This document shows positions 6,923 to 15,475 of a DNA stretch of 26,910 bases, in pieces. The position numbers were made by a program, and so were the translations under genes. Location of the stretch: NCBI RefSeq assembly GCF_023093595.1, contig NZ_JALLIK010000073.1:1-26910 (forward strand), given 5' to 3'. The DNA is from Thauera aromatica_A. GTDB taxonomy: Bacteria; Pseudomonadota; Gammaproteobacteria; Burkholderiales; Rhodocyclaceae. The notes below the pieces were generated by a model, which was given only the letters and a program-made list of their open reading frames with translations, did no database searches and was not told the origin of the DNA. Every line of letters begins with the position of its first letter. The stretch's first letter is position 1.

Positions 6923-8920
6923 ATGCAAAAAACCTTCCAACGCTTGCCACTCGCGGTGGCGATCTCCCTTGCGCTGCCGGCGCTTGCCGTCGCCCAGGAG
7001 GCCACCTTGGGCAGCGTGGTGGTGACCGCCCCGCTCACCACCGCGCCGCTCACCATCACCACCGACCCCAAGGCTCCCCGCCAGCCGCTACCGGCGCATG
7101 ACGGCGCCGACTTGCTGAAAAGCATCCCGGGGTTTTCGGTGATTCGCAAAGGGGGGGCGGATGGCGACCCGGTCTTCCGCGGCCTGTCCGGTTCGCGGCT
7201 GAATATCCTCCAGGACGGTCAGGATGTGCATGGCGGTTGCGGTGGCCGCATGGATCCACCGACCGCCTACATTTACCCCGAGTCGTATGATCGCGTCACG
7301 GTCATCAAAGGGCCGCAGACCGTGCTCTACGGCGGAGGCAACTCCGCAGCGGTGGTGCTGTTCGAGCGCGACATGACGCGCATGACCGAACCCGGCTGGG
7401 CCGCCAGCGGCAGCCTGACCTTCGGTAGCTGGGGGCGCAACGACCAGGTCTTCGACGCCACGGCCGGTAATCCCGATTTTTACGCCCGCATCGGTGCGAC
7501 GCGCTCGGACATGAACGACTATGAAGACGGCGACGGCAAGAAGGTGCATTCCTTTTACACGCGCTGGAGCACCCATGGCGCGCTCGGGTGGACGCCCGAT
7601 GACAACACCCTGCTCGAACTCAACTTCGGCCGCAGCGATGGCGAGGCGGCCTACGCCGATCGCGCCATGGACGGCACGAAGTTCGAGCGTGAACACGTGG
7701 GGCTGAAGTTCGAGAAACGCAATATCTCGCCGCTGGTGCACAAGGTCGAGGTGCATGCCTACTACAGCTACCTCGATCACGTGATGGACAACTTCAGCCT
7801 GCGCTCGAACATGGGCATGAAAATGCTCAACAACCCCGATCGTGAGACCAAGGGCGGCCGGTTTGCAGTGACGCTGACTCCGGCCGATCCATTGCAACTG
7901 ATGCTGGGGGCCGACGTGAAGGCGGACCAGCACACGTCCCGCAGCGGGGTCAATTACCGGACCCTGCCGCGCACGGATGATTTCGGCTTCGATCGCTACG
8001 GGATCTTCGGCGAGGCGACCTACGCGCTCGACGGTGTGCGCCGAGTGATCGGTGGTTTGCGCATCGATGACCACGAGGTCACCAACGATAAGACAGGGGG
8101 CGCCAAGGAGGGCGACACGCTGCCGAGCGGCTTCCTGCGCTTCGAGCGCGATTACGCCGGTGGTGCAGGCACCTGGTACGTCGGTCTCGGGCATGCCGAA
8201 CGCTTCCCTGATTTCTGGGAGTTCATGCGTGCGGCGCCCGGCACGGGAAGTCTTGCCGATGCACGCAGCTTCGATACGCTGGAACCGGAAAAGAACACCC
8301 AGCTCGATGTGGGTGCGAGCTGGACGGCCGGCAATGTGCATGCCTCCGTCTCGGGCTTTTACAGCAAGGTCGATAACTACATGTTGCTGCGCTGGTTTAC
8401 CCGAGGAACCTCCACTGCCGCCGACGTCCGCAACATCGATGCGACCCTCTATGGCCTCGAAACCGATCTGACCTGGCGCTTCGCTTCCAACTGGAGCGCG
8501 ACGGGTACCCTGGCCTGGGTGCACGGCCGGAACGACACCGACGACAAAGCGCTCGCCCAGCAGCCCCCGCTCGAAGGGCGTCTTGCGCTCGAGTACAACG
8601 ATGGCACCTTCTCCTACGGCGGTCTGTTGAGGGTTGTGGCCAGACAGGACCGGGTCGACGTCGGCTCGGGCAGCATCGTCTCGAACGGCAAGGATCTCGG
8701 GCCGACGCCAGGCTTCGCGACGCTGGCGCTCAATGCCGGCTGGCGCCCGAACAAGGTCACGCTGCTGACCGCCGGTGTCGACAACGTCTTCGATCGCACC
8801 TACCACGAGCACCTCTCGCAGGGCAGTGCGGCGATTGCCGGTTACGAGGCCGCGACCAACGAGATCATCAACGAACCCGGTCGCACTTTCTGGCTGAAGG
8901 TGCAGATGGCGCTCGACTGA
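6923..8920 (+). CDS. oprC: TonB-dependent outer-membrane copper receptor, OprC/NosA type
   Basis: This 665-residue outer-membrane receptor starts with a signal peptide (MQKTFQRLPLAVAISLALPA, ending near AVAQ24). A TonB-box-like LGSVVVTAP and the plug domain follow (HDGADLLKSIPGFSVIRKGG, then GCGGRMDPPTAYIYPESYDR and VIKGPQTVLYGGGNSAAVV). A 22-strand-type barrel follows, ending in the aromatic terminus WLKVQMALD. The GCGGRMDPPTAYIYPE segment is characteristic of the OprC/NosA copper receptors. Residues equivalent to the CxxxM-HxM copper site described for Pseudomonas OprC are present: Cys106-GGR-Met110 in the plug and His286-V-Met288 in the barrel. It is the last gene of the copper group and is followed by a terminator shared with the convergent lpdA. 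The symbol is by family resemblance. Confidence 0.93.
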   Translation: MQKTFQRLPLAVAISLALPALAVAQEATLGSVVVTAPLTTAPLTITTDPKAPRQPLPAHDGADLLKSIPGFSVIRKGGADGDPVFRGLSGSRLNILQDGQDVHGGCGGRMDPPTAYIYPESYDRVTVIKGPQTVLYGGGNSAAVVLFERDMTRMTEPGWAASGSLTFGSWGRNDQVFDATAGNPDFYARIGATRSDMNDYEDGDGKKVHSFYTRWSTHGALGWTPDDNTLLELNFGRSDGEAAYADRAMDGTKFEREHVGLKFEKRNISPLVHKVEVHAYYSYLDHVMDNFSLRSNMGMKMLNNPDRETKGGRFAVTLTPADPLQLMLGADVKADQHTSRSGVNYRTLPRTDDFGFDRYGIFGEATYALDGVRRVIGGLRIDDHEVTNDKTGGAKEGDTLPSGFLRFERDYAGGAGTWYVGLGHAERFPDFWEFMRAAPGTGSLADARSFDTLEPEKNTQLDVGASWTAGNVHASVSGFYSKVDNYMLLRWFTRGTSTAADVRNIDATLYGLETDLTWRFASNWSATGTLAWVHGRNDTDDKALAQQPPLEGRLALEYNDGTFSYGGLLRVVARQDRVDVGSGSIVSNGKDLGPTPGFATLALNAGWRPNKVTLLTAGVDNVFDRTYHEHLSQGSAAIAGYEAATNEIINEPGRTFWLKVQMALD

Positions 8921-8945
8921 CAGCGCACGCGTCGTAGATAGCCGA

Positions 8946-8983
8946 AGCCCCCGGCCCCTTGGTAGCGAAGGGAACCGGGGGCT
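8946..8983. terminator. bidirectional hairpin terminator between oprC and lpdA
   Basis: AGCCCCCGG and CCGGGGGCT form a perfect 9-bp outer stem, and the interior CCCTT/AAGGG can extend it. It lies 26 bases after the oprC stop and 48 bases after the lpdA stop on the other strand, between convergent genes. No clean T-run follows on either strand, so termination efficiency is uncertain. Confidence 0.6.
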
Positions 8984-9030
8984 GCATGGGGCGCTTGCCT
9001 TCGGCTCGCCTCTGCAGTGCTCCGCCGGTC

Positions 9031-10860
9031 TTATTTCTTGCGCATCGGCGGCAGGTCGGTGCAGCTGCCGTGCGCCAGTTCGGCGGCCATCCCCACTGTT
9101 TCGCCCAGCGTCGGGTGGGGGTGGATGGTCTTGCCGATATCGACCGCGTCGGCGCCCATCTCGATCGCCAGGCAGACTTCGCCGATCATGTCGCCGGCCG
9201 AAGGGCCGACGATGGTGCCGCCGATCACGCGATGCGTCTCGGCGTCGAAGAGCAGCTTGGTGAAGCCATAGTCGGCGCCGTTGGCGATCGCGCGGCCGCT
9301 CGCAGCCCACGGGAACTTGGCCGTTTCGACCTTCTTGCCTTCGGCCTTGGCCTGGGCTTCGGTGTAACCGACCCATGCGACTTCGGGGTGGGTGTAGGCC
9401 ACTCCCGGGATCACGGTGGCGTCGAACCCGGTGCGGGCCAGCTCCGCCTTGCCCTGCGCTTCGCCGGCGGCGACTTCGGCGGCGACGTGGCCTTCATGCA
9501 CCGCTTTGTGGGCGAGCATGGGCTGGCCGACGACGTCGCCGATGGCGAAGATGTGCGCCACGTTGGTGCGCATCTGCGCATCCACCGGGATGAAGCCGCG
9601 CTCGCCGACGATCACGCCCGCCTTCTCGGCGCCGATCTTGCCGCCGTTGGGCGCGCGGCCCGCCGACTGCAGGATCATGTCGTAGCGTACCGGCCCGGGG
9701 GGAGCGTTTTCGCCTTCGAAGCTGACGTAAAGGCCGTCTTCCCTGGCTTCGACGGCAACTGTCCGCGTCTTCAGCATGATCTTGTCGAAGCGCTGGGTGT
9801 TCTGCTTTTCCCACACTTTGACCGCGTCCGCGTCCGGCCCCTGCATCAGGCGATCGAGCATCTCGACGACGTCGATGCGCGCGCCCAGCGTCGAATACAC
9901 CGTGGCCATCTCCAGGCCGATGATGCCGCCGCCGATCACCAGCATCTTGCCCGGCACCTGACGCAGCTCGAGCGCGCCGGTCGAGTCGACGATGCGCGGG
10001 TCGCGCGGCAGGAAGGGCAGGTGCACCGCGGCCGAGCCGGCGGCGATGATGCACTGCTTGAATTTCACCACCTTCTTCGCGCCGCTCTTGTCCTGGCGGT
10101 TGCCGGTCGTTTCCTCGATCTCGATGTGGTGCGGGTCGAGGAAGCTGCCGTAGCCGCGCAGGATGTCGACCTTGCGCGCCTTCGCCATCCCGGCGAGCCC
10201 GCCGGTGAGCTTGCCGATCACGTCGTCCTTGTGCTTCCTGAGCGCATCGACGTCCACTGCCGGCTTGGCGAACCGGATGCCGGCGGATTGCATGTGCCCG
10301 GCTTCCTCGATCACCGCGGCGACATGCAGCAGCGCCTTGGACGGGATGCAGCCGACGTTCAGGCACACACCGCCGAGGGTCGTGTAGCGCTCGACGATCG
10401 CCGTCCTGAGGCCGAGGTCGGCGGCGCGGAAGGCCGCCGAATAGCCGCCGGGGCCGGCGCCGAGCACGACCAGGTCGTATTCGAGGTCGGCCGCGCCGGC
10501 GTGCGCAGCGGCGGCGGGGGGCACGGCAGGAGCGGCCGCGGCCGGCGCCGGCGCGCCGGTGGGGGCGGGTGCAGGCGCAGGTGCCGCATTCGCCGCGGCC
10601 GCCGCTCCTGCAGGAGCGCCCGCGGCTTCAACCTTGATCAGCACCGTGCCTTCGCTGACCTTGTCGCCGAGCGCGACCTGCACTTCCTTGACCACGCCGG
10701 CGGCCGGGGACGGCACGTCCATCGTCGCCTTGTCGGACTCGAGCGTGCAGATCGCGTCGTCCACCGCGATCGTGTCGCCTGCCTTCACGAACAGCTCGAT
10801 CACCGGCACCGCGTCGAAACCGCCGATGTCGGGCACCTTCACTTCAATCATTTGACTCAT
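9031..10860 (-). CDS. lpdA: dihydrolipoamide dehydrogenase (E3) with N-terminal lipoyl domain
   Basis: This is E3 of the pyruvate dehydrogenase complex, which reoxidises dihydrolipoamide with NAD+. The 609-residue chain is about 130 longer than ordinary E3. Residues 1-80 are a lipoyl domain with the acceptor Lys44 in ESDKAT, and an Ala/Pro-rich linker follows. The enzyme core has the FAD motif GAGPGG, the redox disulfide Cys166-LNVG-Cys171, the NAD motif GGGIIG and the C-terminal dyad His582/Glu587 (HPTLGE). E3 with a lipoyl domain is known from Neisseria, Alcaligenes and other betaproteobacteria. The start at 10860 (MSQMIEV) mirrors aceF and sits 8 bases after GAGG; an ATG at 10866 is too close to it. 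It is the last gene of aceE-aceF-lpdA. Confidence 0.96.
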   Translation of the reverse strand: MSQMIEVKVPDIGGFDAVPVIELFVKAGDTIAVDDAICTLESDKATMDVPSPAAGVVKEVQVALGDKVSEGTVLIKVEAAGAPAGAAAAANAAPAPAPAPTGAPAPAAAAPAVPPAAAAHAGAADLEYDLVVLGAGPGGYSAAFRAADLGLRTAIVERYTTLGGVCLNVGCIPSKALLHVAAVIEEAGHMQSAGIRFAKPAVDVDALRKHKDDVIGKLTGGLAGMAKARKVDILRGYGSFLDPHHIEIEETTGNRQDKSGAKKVVKFKQCIIAAGSAAVHLPFLPRDPRIVDSTGALELRQVPGKMLVIGGGIIGLEMATVYSTLGARIDVVEMLDRLMQGPDADAVKVWEKQNTQRFDKIMLKTRTVAVEAREDGLYVSFEGENAPPGPVRYDMILQSAGRAPNGGKIGAEKAGVIVGERGFIPVDAQMRTNVAHIFAIGDVVGQPMLAHKAVHEGHVAAEVAAGEAQGKAELARTGFDATVIPGVAYTHPEVAWVGYTEAQAKAEGKKVETAKFPWAASGRAIANGADYGFTKLLFDAETHRVIGGTIVGPSAGDMIGEVCLAIEMGADAVDIGKTIHPHPTLGETVGMAAELAHGSCTDLPPMRKK

Positions 10861-10902
10861 CTTCATCACCTCGTGAGGAGTTTCCGGAAGAGGAAGGCTT
10901 CG

Positions 10903-10927
10903 GGGCCAGGGGTGCCACCCCTGGCCC
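10903..10927 (-). other. intercistronic hairpin between aceF and lpdA
   Basis: GGGCCAGGGGT and ACCCCTGGCCC form a perfect 11-bp stem with a 3-base loop in the 90-base gap between aceF and lpdA. There is no T-run, so it is more likely an RNA-stability or processing element, or a weak attenuator that sets E3 levels, than a full terminator. Confidence 0.6.
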
Positions 10928-10950
10928 TTCACGCCTCACACCTCACTGTT

Positions 10951-12630
10951 TCAGAGCATCACCCGGCGGAAGTCCGCCAGCAGCTGCGCGAGGTACACGT
11001 TGAAGCGGGTGGCCAGCGCGCCGTCGATGACGCGGTGGTCCGCGGTGAGCGACATCGGCAGGGTCAGGCGCGGCACGAACTGCTTGCCGTCCCACACCGG
11101 CTTCATCACCGACTTGTTCACCCCGAGGATGGCCACTTCGGGCGCATTGACGATCGGAGCGAAGTAGGTACCGCCGATGCCGCCGAGCGAGCTGATGGTG
11201 AAGCAGGCGCCGGACATGTCGGCCGGGCCGAGCTTGCCGTCGCGCGCCTTCTTGGCGAGCGCGCCGGTCTCGGCGGCGATCTCGAACACGCTCTTCTTGT
11301 CGGCGTCCTTGACCACCGGCACCACCAGCCCGTTCGGAGTGTCGGCGGCGAAGGCGATGTTGAAGTACTTCTTGTAGACGAGATTGTCACCGTCGAGGCT
11401 GGTGTTGAATTCGGGGAACTCCTGCAGCGCGCGCACCGAAGCCTTGATGATGAAGGCGAGCATGGTGAGCTTCTTGCCCGATTTCTCGTGCTCCTTGTTC
11501 ATCGCCACCCGGAAGGCTTCCAGGTCGGTGATGTCGGCGTCCTCGTGGTAGGTCACCGCCGGGATCATCACCCAGTTGCGGGCGAGGTTCTGGCCGGAGA
11601 TCTTCTTGATCCGGGAGAGCGGCTTGACCTCGATCTCGCCGAACTTGGCGAAGTCGACCTTCGGCCACGGCAGCAGGTCGAGTCCACCCAACTGAGCACC
11701 GCCCGGTGCGGCGCCGGCCGCGGCGGCCGGAGTCCTGCCCGGCACGACGCCGGTGCTCATCGCGCCCTTGATGAAGGCGGTGACGTCTTCCTTGAGGATG
11801 CGGGCTTTCGGCCCGCTGGCCTTGACCTGGGTGAGATCGACCCCGAGCTCGCGGGCGAAGGCGCGCACCGAGGGGCTGGCGTGGATCTTGCCGCCGAGCT
11901 TGACCGCCGATGGCGCGGCTGCCGCCGCGACCGGCGTCGATGCCGGCGCAGTGGCGACGGCGCCGCTGCCGGGCTGCGGAGCGGGCGTGGGCGCTGCCGC
12001 GGCCGGCGCAGTGGCTGCGCTTCCGCCCGCAGTCTCGAGCTTCAGCAGCACGCTGCCTTCGCCGACCTTGTCACCGACCTTGACCAGCACTTCCCTGACC
12101 ACCCCGGCGGCCGAGGAAGGGACGTCCATCGTCGCCTTGTCGGATTCGAGGGTGGCGACGGCGTCGTCGACGGCAATGGTGTCGCCGACCTTGACGAACA
12201 GCTCGATCACCGGCACAGCGTCGAAGTCGCCGATGTCGGGCACCTTCACCTCGACGATGCCGCCCGCAGCGGGGGGGGCTGCAGCCGGCGCGGGCGCAGC
12301 GGCTGCGACCGGAGCAGGCGCGACTGGAGTGGCCGTGGGGGCAGGGGAGGGGGCCGCAGTGGCCGGAGCCGGGGTGGCGGCCGCGGCGCCGGCGGCTTCG
12401 ATTCTGATCAGGGCCGTGCCTTCGGCCACCTTGTCGCCGATCCCGACCAGGACCTCCCGGACCACGCCGGCGGCGGACGAGGGCACGTCCATGGTGGCCT
12501 TGTCGGATTCGAGGGTGGCGATGGCGTCGTCGACGGCAATGGTGTCGCCGACCTTGACGAACAACTCGATCACCGGCACCGCGTCGAAATCGCCGATGTC
12601 GGGCACCTTCACTTCAATGAGTTGGCTCAT
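10951..12630 (-). CDS. aceF: pyruvate dehydrogenase complex E2, dihydrolipoamide acetyltransferase
   Basis: E2 moves the acetyl group from E1 to CoA and forms the core of the complex. The 559-residue chain has two lipoyl domains (acceptor Lys44 and Lys165, both in ESDKATMDVPSS) joined by Ala/Pro-rich swinging linkers. A peripheral-subunit-binding domain (ASPSVRAFARELGVDLTQVK, about residues 250-290) follows, and then the catalytic acyltransferase domain with His532 and Asp536 in DHRVIDG. E. coli has three lipoyl domains in E2; here the third is on E3. AAGGAGA lies at good distance before the ATG, and the gap to aceE is 20 bases. A C8 run in the second linker (12271-12278) encodes part of that linker. 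Confidence 0.97.
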   Translation of the reverse strand: MSQLIEVKVPDIGDFDAVPVIELFVKVGDTIAVDDAIATLESDKATMDVPSSAAGVVREVLVGIGDKVAEGTALIRIEAAGAAAATPAPATAAPSPAPTATPVAPAPVAAAAPAPAAAPPAAGGIVEVKVPDIGDFDAVPVIELFVKVGDTIAVDDAVATLESDKATMDVPSSAAGVVREVLVKVGDKVGEGSVLLKLETAGGSAATAPAAAAPTPAPQPGSGAVATAPASTPVAAAAAPSAVKLGGKIHASPSVRAFARELGVDLTQVKASGPKARILKEDVTAFIKGAMSTGVVPGRTPAAAAGAAPGGAQLGGLDLLPWPKVDFAKFGEIEVKPLSRIKKISGQNLARNWVMIPAVTYHEDADITDLEAFRVAMNKEHEKSGKKLTMLAFIIKASVRALQEFPEFNTSLDGDNLVYKKYFNIAFAADTPNGLVVPVVKDADKKSVFEIAAETGALAKKARDGKLGPADMSGACFTISSLGGIGGTYFAPIVNAPEVAILGVNKSVMKPVWDGKQFVPRLTLPMSLTADHRVIDGALATRFNVYLAQLLADFRRVML

Positions 12631-12650
12631 GTTCTTGTCTCCTTGCGCGC

Positions 12651-15332
12651 TCAGACCGACAGCGGGTTCGGCTTGTTCGGGTCGAGGTTGTACTTGAGCA
12701 TCGCTGCGGCGACCCGGTCGCGGCCGATCGTGCCGTCATCGGCCAGGGCCTTCAGCGCGGCCAGCGTCACCCAGTGACGGTCGACTTCGAAGAAATGGCG
12801 CAACTGCTCGCGGGTGTCGGAGCGGCCGAAGCCGTCGGTGCCGAGCGTCACGTAGGTCTTCTTCAACTGCGAGCGGATCTGTTCGGGGAACATGCGGATG
12901 TAGTCGGTGGCGGCGATGACCGGACCCTCGGTGCCGCCCAGCTTTTCTTCCACGTGCGACTTCTTCGGCTCTTCCATCGGGTGGAGCAGGTTCCAGCGTT
13001 CGACGTCGTGGCCGTTGCGGGCCAGTTCGTTGAAGCTCGGCGCGCCCCAGAGGTCGGCTTCGACGCCCCAATCGTTCTTGAGCAGTTCGGCGGCGGCGAT
13101 CACTTCGCGGAAGATCGCGCCCGAGCCCAGCAACTGTGCGCGCGGGCCCTTGCCCTCGGCGCCCCTGCGGAACAGGTACAGGCCCTTGAGGATGTCGGCT
13201 GCGGCCCCTTCGGGCATCTCGGGATGTTCGTAGTTCTCGTTCATCACCGTGATGTAGTAGTAGAGGTCTTCCTGCTCGGCGAACATCCGGCGCAGGCCGT
13301 CCTGCACGATCACCGCGACCTCGTACTGGAAGGTCGGGTCGTAGCTGATGCAGTTCGGGATCATGTTGGCGAGCAGCAGGCTATGGCCGTCCTCGTGCTG
13401 CAGGCCTTCGCCGTTGAGCGTGGTGCGCCCGGCGGTGCCGCCGATCAGGAAGCCCCGGGTGCGCTGGTCCGCCGCCGCCCAGCACAGGTCCATCGTGCGC
13501 TGCAGGCCGAACATCGAGTAGAAGATGTAGAAGGGGATCATCTGCACGCCGTGCACGCTGTAGGCGGTGCCGGCGGCGATCCAGTCGGCCATCGCCCCGG
13601 CCTCGTTGATGCCTTCCTGCAGCACCTGGCCGGTCTGGGACTCCTTGTAGAACATCAGCTGGTCATGGTCTTCGGGCAGGTATTTCTGCCCTTCCTGGTT
13701 CCAGATGCCGTACTGGCGGAACATCCCTTCCATGCCGAAGGTGCGGCTCTCGTCGGGCACGATCGGCACCACGTGGCGGCCGATCTGCTTGTCCTTGAGG
13801 AGGGTGTTCATCATCCGCACCACGGCCATCGTCGTCGACAGCTCACGGCCCTCTCCCGAAGCCTTCAGCAGCGCGGCAAAGGCTTCCAGCGCCGGCACCG
13901 GCAGGGCGTCGGCCTTGCGCCGGCGCTGGGGCAGGAAGCCGCCCAGGGCCATGCGGTGTTCGCGCAGGTACTTGTACTCGGGCGAATCCTCGGCGAACTT
14001 CAGGTAGGGCAGGTCCTTGATCTGGTCGTCGGGTACCGGCAGGCCGAAGCGGTCGCGGAAGCGGCGGATGGCCTCGACGTCCATTTTCTTCTGCTGGTGC
14101 GAGATGTTCATCGCCTCGCCGGCCTGGCCCATGCCGAAGCCCTTGATCGTCTTCGCCAGGATCAGCGTGGGCTGGCCCTGGTGTTCGTTGGCTTGCTTGT
14201 AGGCGGCGTAGATCTTGAACAGGTCGTGGCCGCCGCGGTTCAGGTTCCACACCTGCTCGTCGGTCCAGTCGGCGACCAGCGCGCGCAGTTCCGGAGTGTT
14301 GAAGAAGTGTTCGCGCACATACGCGCCGTCCTTCGCCTTGAAGGTCTGGTAGTCGCCGTCGCACAGTTCCATCATGCGCTGCTTGAGCAGCCCCTTCTGG
14401 TCGCGGGCGAACAGCGCGTCCCAGTGCGTGCCCCAGATTACCTTGATGACGTTCCAGCCGGCGCCGCGGAACTCGGATTCCAGTTCCTGGATGATCTTGC
14501 CGTTGCCGCGCACCGGGCCGTCCAGGCGCTGCAGGTTGCAGTTGATGACGAAGACGAGGTTGTCGAGGCGCTCGCGCCCGGCCATGCCGATGGCGCCGAG
14601 GGACTCGACCTCGTCGGTTTCGCCGTCGCCGAGGAAGGCCCACACCTTGCGCCGGGCGGCACGCGCCGGGTCGATCAGGTTGCGGCTGGCGAGGTACTTC
14701 ATGAAGCGTGCGGCGTAGATCGCGCACAGCGGGCCGAGCCCCATCGACACCGTCGGAAATTGCCAGAAATCGGGCATCAGCCAGGGATGCGGGTAGGAGG
14801 AAATGCCCTTCCCGCCCACTTCCTGGCGGAAGTTGTCCATCTGCTCTTCGGTGAAGCGCCCGAGCATGTAGGCGCGGGCGTAGATCCCGGGTACCGAATG
14901 GCCCTGGAAGTAGATCAGGTCGCCGTCATGGTCGGCCGAAGGGGCGTGCCAGAAATGCGAGAAGCCGACGTCGTAGAGTGCGGCGGCGGAGGCGAAGGAG
15001 GCGATATGGCCGCCGACGTTGGTGTTCTTGTTGGCGCGCACCACCATCGCCATCGCATTCCAGCGGATGTAGGAATGGATCTTGATTTCCATGTCCGGGT
15101 CGCCGGGATAGGACGGCTGCTGCTCGACGGGAATGGTGTTGATGTACGCGGTGTTCGCCGAGTAGGGAATGTTCACCCCTTCCTCGCGTGCGGCGGCGAT
15201 CAGGGATTCGATCAGGTAATGGGCGCGCTCGGGACCTTCGTGCTCGACGACGGCGGCCAGCGCCTCCAGCCATTCCTTGGTCTCCTGCGCGTCGGTGTCG
15301 GCGTGCGGGAGAAGCTTGTTCGTTCCGGTCAT
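12651..15332 (-). CDS. aceE: pyruvate dehydrogenase E1 component, homodimeric type
   Basis: This thiamin-diphosphate enzyme decarboxylates pyruvate and acetylates the lipoyl groups of AceF. The 893-residue chain is full length for the homodimeric family (887 in E. coli). The ThDP/Mg signature runs from GDGETDEVESLGAIGMAGRE to FVINCNLQRLDGPV. The start at 15332 (MTGTNKLLPHADTD) is chosen because AGGAGA lies about 6 bases upstream; an earlier in-frame ATG at 15347 lies before that site. It is the first gene of aceE-aceF-lpdA, with a promoter at 15437-15465 and a hairpin in the leader. Confidence 0.98.
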   Translation of the reverse strand: MTGTNKLLPHADTDAQETKEWLEALAAVVEHEGPERAHYLIESLIAAAREEGVNIPYSANTAYINTIPVEQQPSYPGDPDMEIKIHSYIRWNAMAMVVRANKNTNVGGHIASFASAAALYDVGFSHFWHAPSADHDGDLIYFQGHSVPGIYARAYMLGRFTEEQMDNFRQEVGGKGISSYPHPWLMPDFWQFPTVSMGLGPLCAIYAARFMKYLASRNLIDPARAARRKVWAFLGDGETDEVESLGAIGMAGRERLDNLVFVINCNLQRLDGPVRGNGKIIQELESEFRGAGWNVIKVIWGTHWDALFARDQKGLLKQRMMELCDGDYQTFKAKDGAYVREHFFNTPELRALVADWTDEQVWNLNRGGHDLFKIYAAYKQANEHQGQPTLILAKTIKGFGMGQAGEAMNISHQQKKMDVEAIRRFRDRFGLPVPDDQIKDLPYLKFAEDSPEYKYLREHRMALGGFLPQRRRKADALPVPALEAFAALLKASGEGRELSTTMAVVRMMNTLLKDKQIGRHVVPIVPDESRTFGMEGMFRQYGIWNQEGQKYLPEDHDQLMFYKESQTGQVLQEGINEAGAMADWIAAGTAYSVHGVQMIPFYIFYSMFGLQRTMDLCWAAADQRTRGFLIGGTAGRTTLNGEGLQHEDGHSLLLANMIPNCISYDPTFQYEVAVIVQDGLRRMFAEQEDLYYYITVMNENYEHPEMPEGAAADILKGLYLFRRGAEGKGPRAQLLGSGAIFREVIAAAELLKNDWGVEADLWGAPSFNELARNGHDVERWNLLHPMEEPKKSHVEEKLGGTEGPVIAATDYIRMFPEQIRSQLKKTYVTLGTDGFGRSDTREQLRHFFEVDRHWVTLAALKALADDGTIGRDRVAAAMLKYNLDPNKPNPLSV

Positions 15333-15400
15333 GGCTTGTCTCCTCATGACTTTCGATGGGCGAAGCCTGCGGGATGTGCAGGGCGGGGTTGGGTACGGAC

Positions 15401-15433
15401 ACAGCCCGCCAGGGGGTATGGCGGGCTGTTTTT
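15401..15433 (+). terminator. perfect hairpin with T-run in the aceE leader
   Basis: ACAGCCCGCC and GGCGGGCTGT form a perfect 10-bp stem with a 9-base loop. On the plus strand five T follow, giving a textbook intrinsic terminator for rightward transcripts. On the minus strand the same stem lies at the predicted 5' end of the aceE mRNA. No plus-strand gene lies upstream that would need it, because both neighbours are on the minus strand. Confidence 0.7.
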
Positions 15434-15436
15434 CGA

Positions 15437-15465
15437 ACTATAAAACGTGTTTTCGCAATGCGCAA
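15437..15465 (-). promoter_or_regulatory. aceE operon promoter
   Basis: On the minus strand TTGCGC (15465-15460) is followed after exactly 17 bases by TATAGT (15442-15437), a good sigma70 promoter about 105 bases before the aceE start. The spacer contains AAAAC-AC-GTTTT (15442-15453), a nearly perfect palindrome that could be an operator. The -35 lies 11 bases past the end of the upstream gene. Confidence 0.6.
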
Positions 15466-15475
15466 TATGTTCGCG

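Noticed and set aside
7088..9376. Open minus-strand frame of 762 codons spanning oprC and the end of lpdA
   Set aside because: It crosses the oprC/lpdA terminator region and two real genes; a shadow frame.
12271..12278. C8/G8 run in aceF as a phase-variable tract
   Set aside because: It lies in an Ala/Pro-rich linker where such codon runs are expected, and aceF is a core metabolic gene unlikely to be switched this way.
8959..12777. Open plus-strand frame of 1272 codons, rich in His, Arg, Asp and Gly
   Set aside because: It is exactly antisense to lpdA and aceF, which have full family homology and catalytic residues. Long antisense frames are common in GC-rich genes with strong third-base bias, and this one shows no recognisable domain.
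12774..15443. Open plus-strand frame of 889 codons
   Set aside because: It is antisense to aceE; composition (Val/Ala/His/Gly/Asp-rich) is a reverse-complement artefact and there is no recognisable motif.
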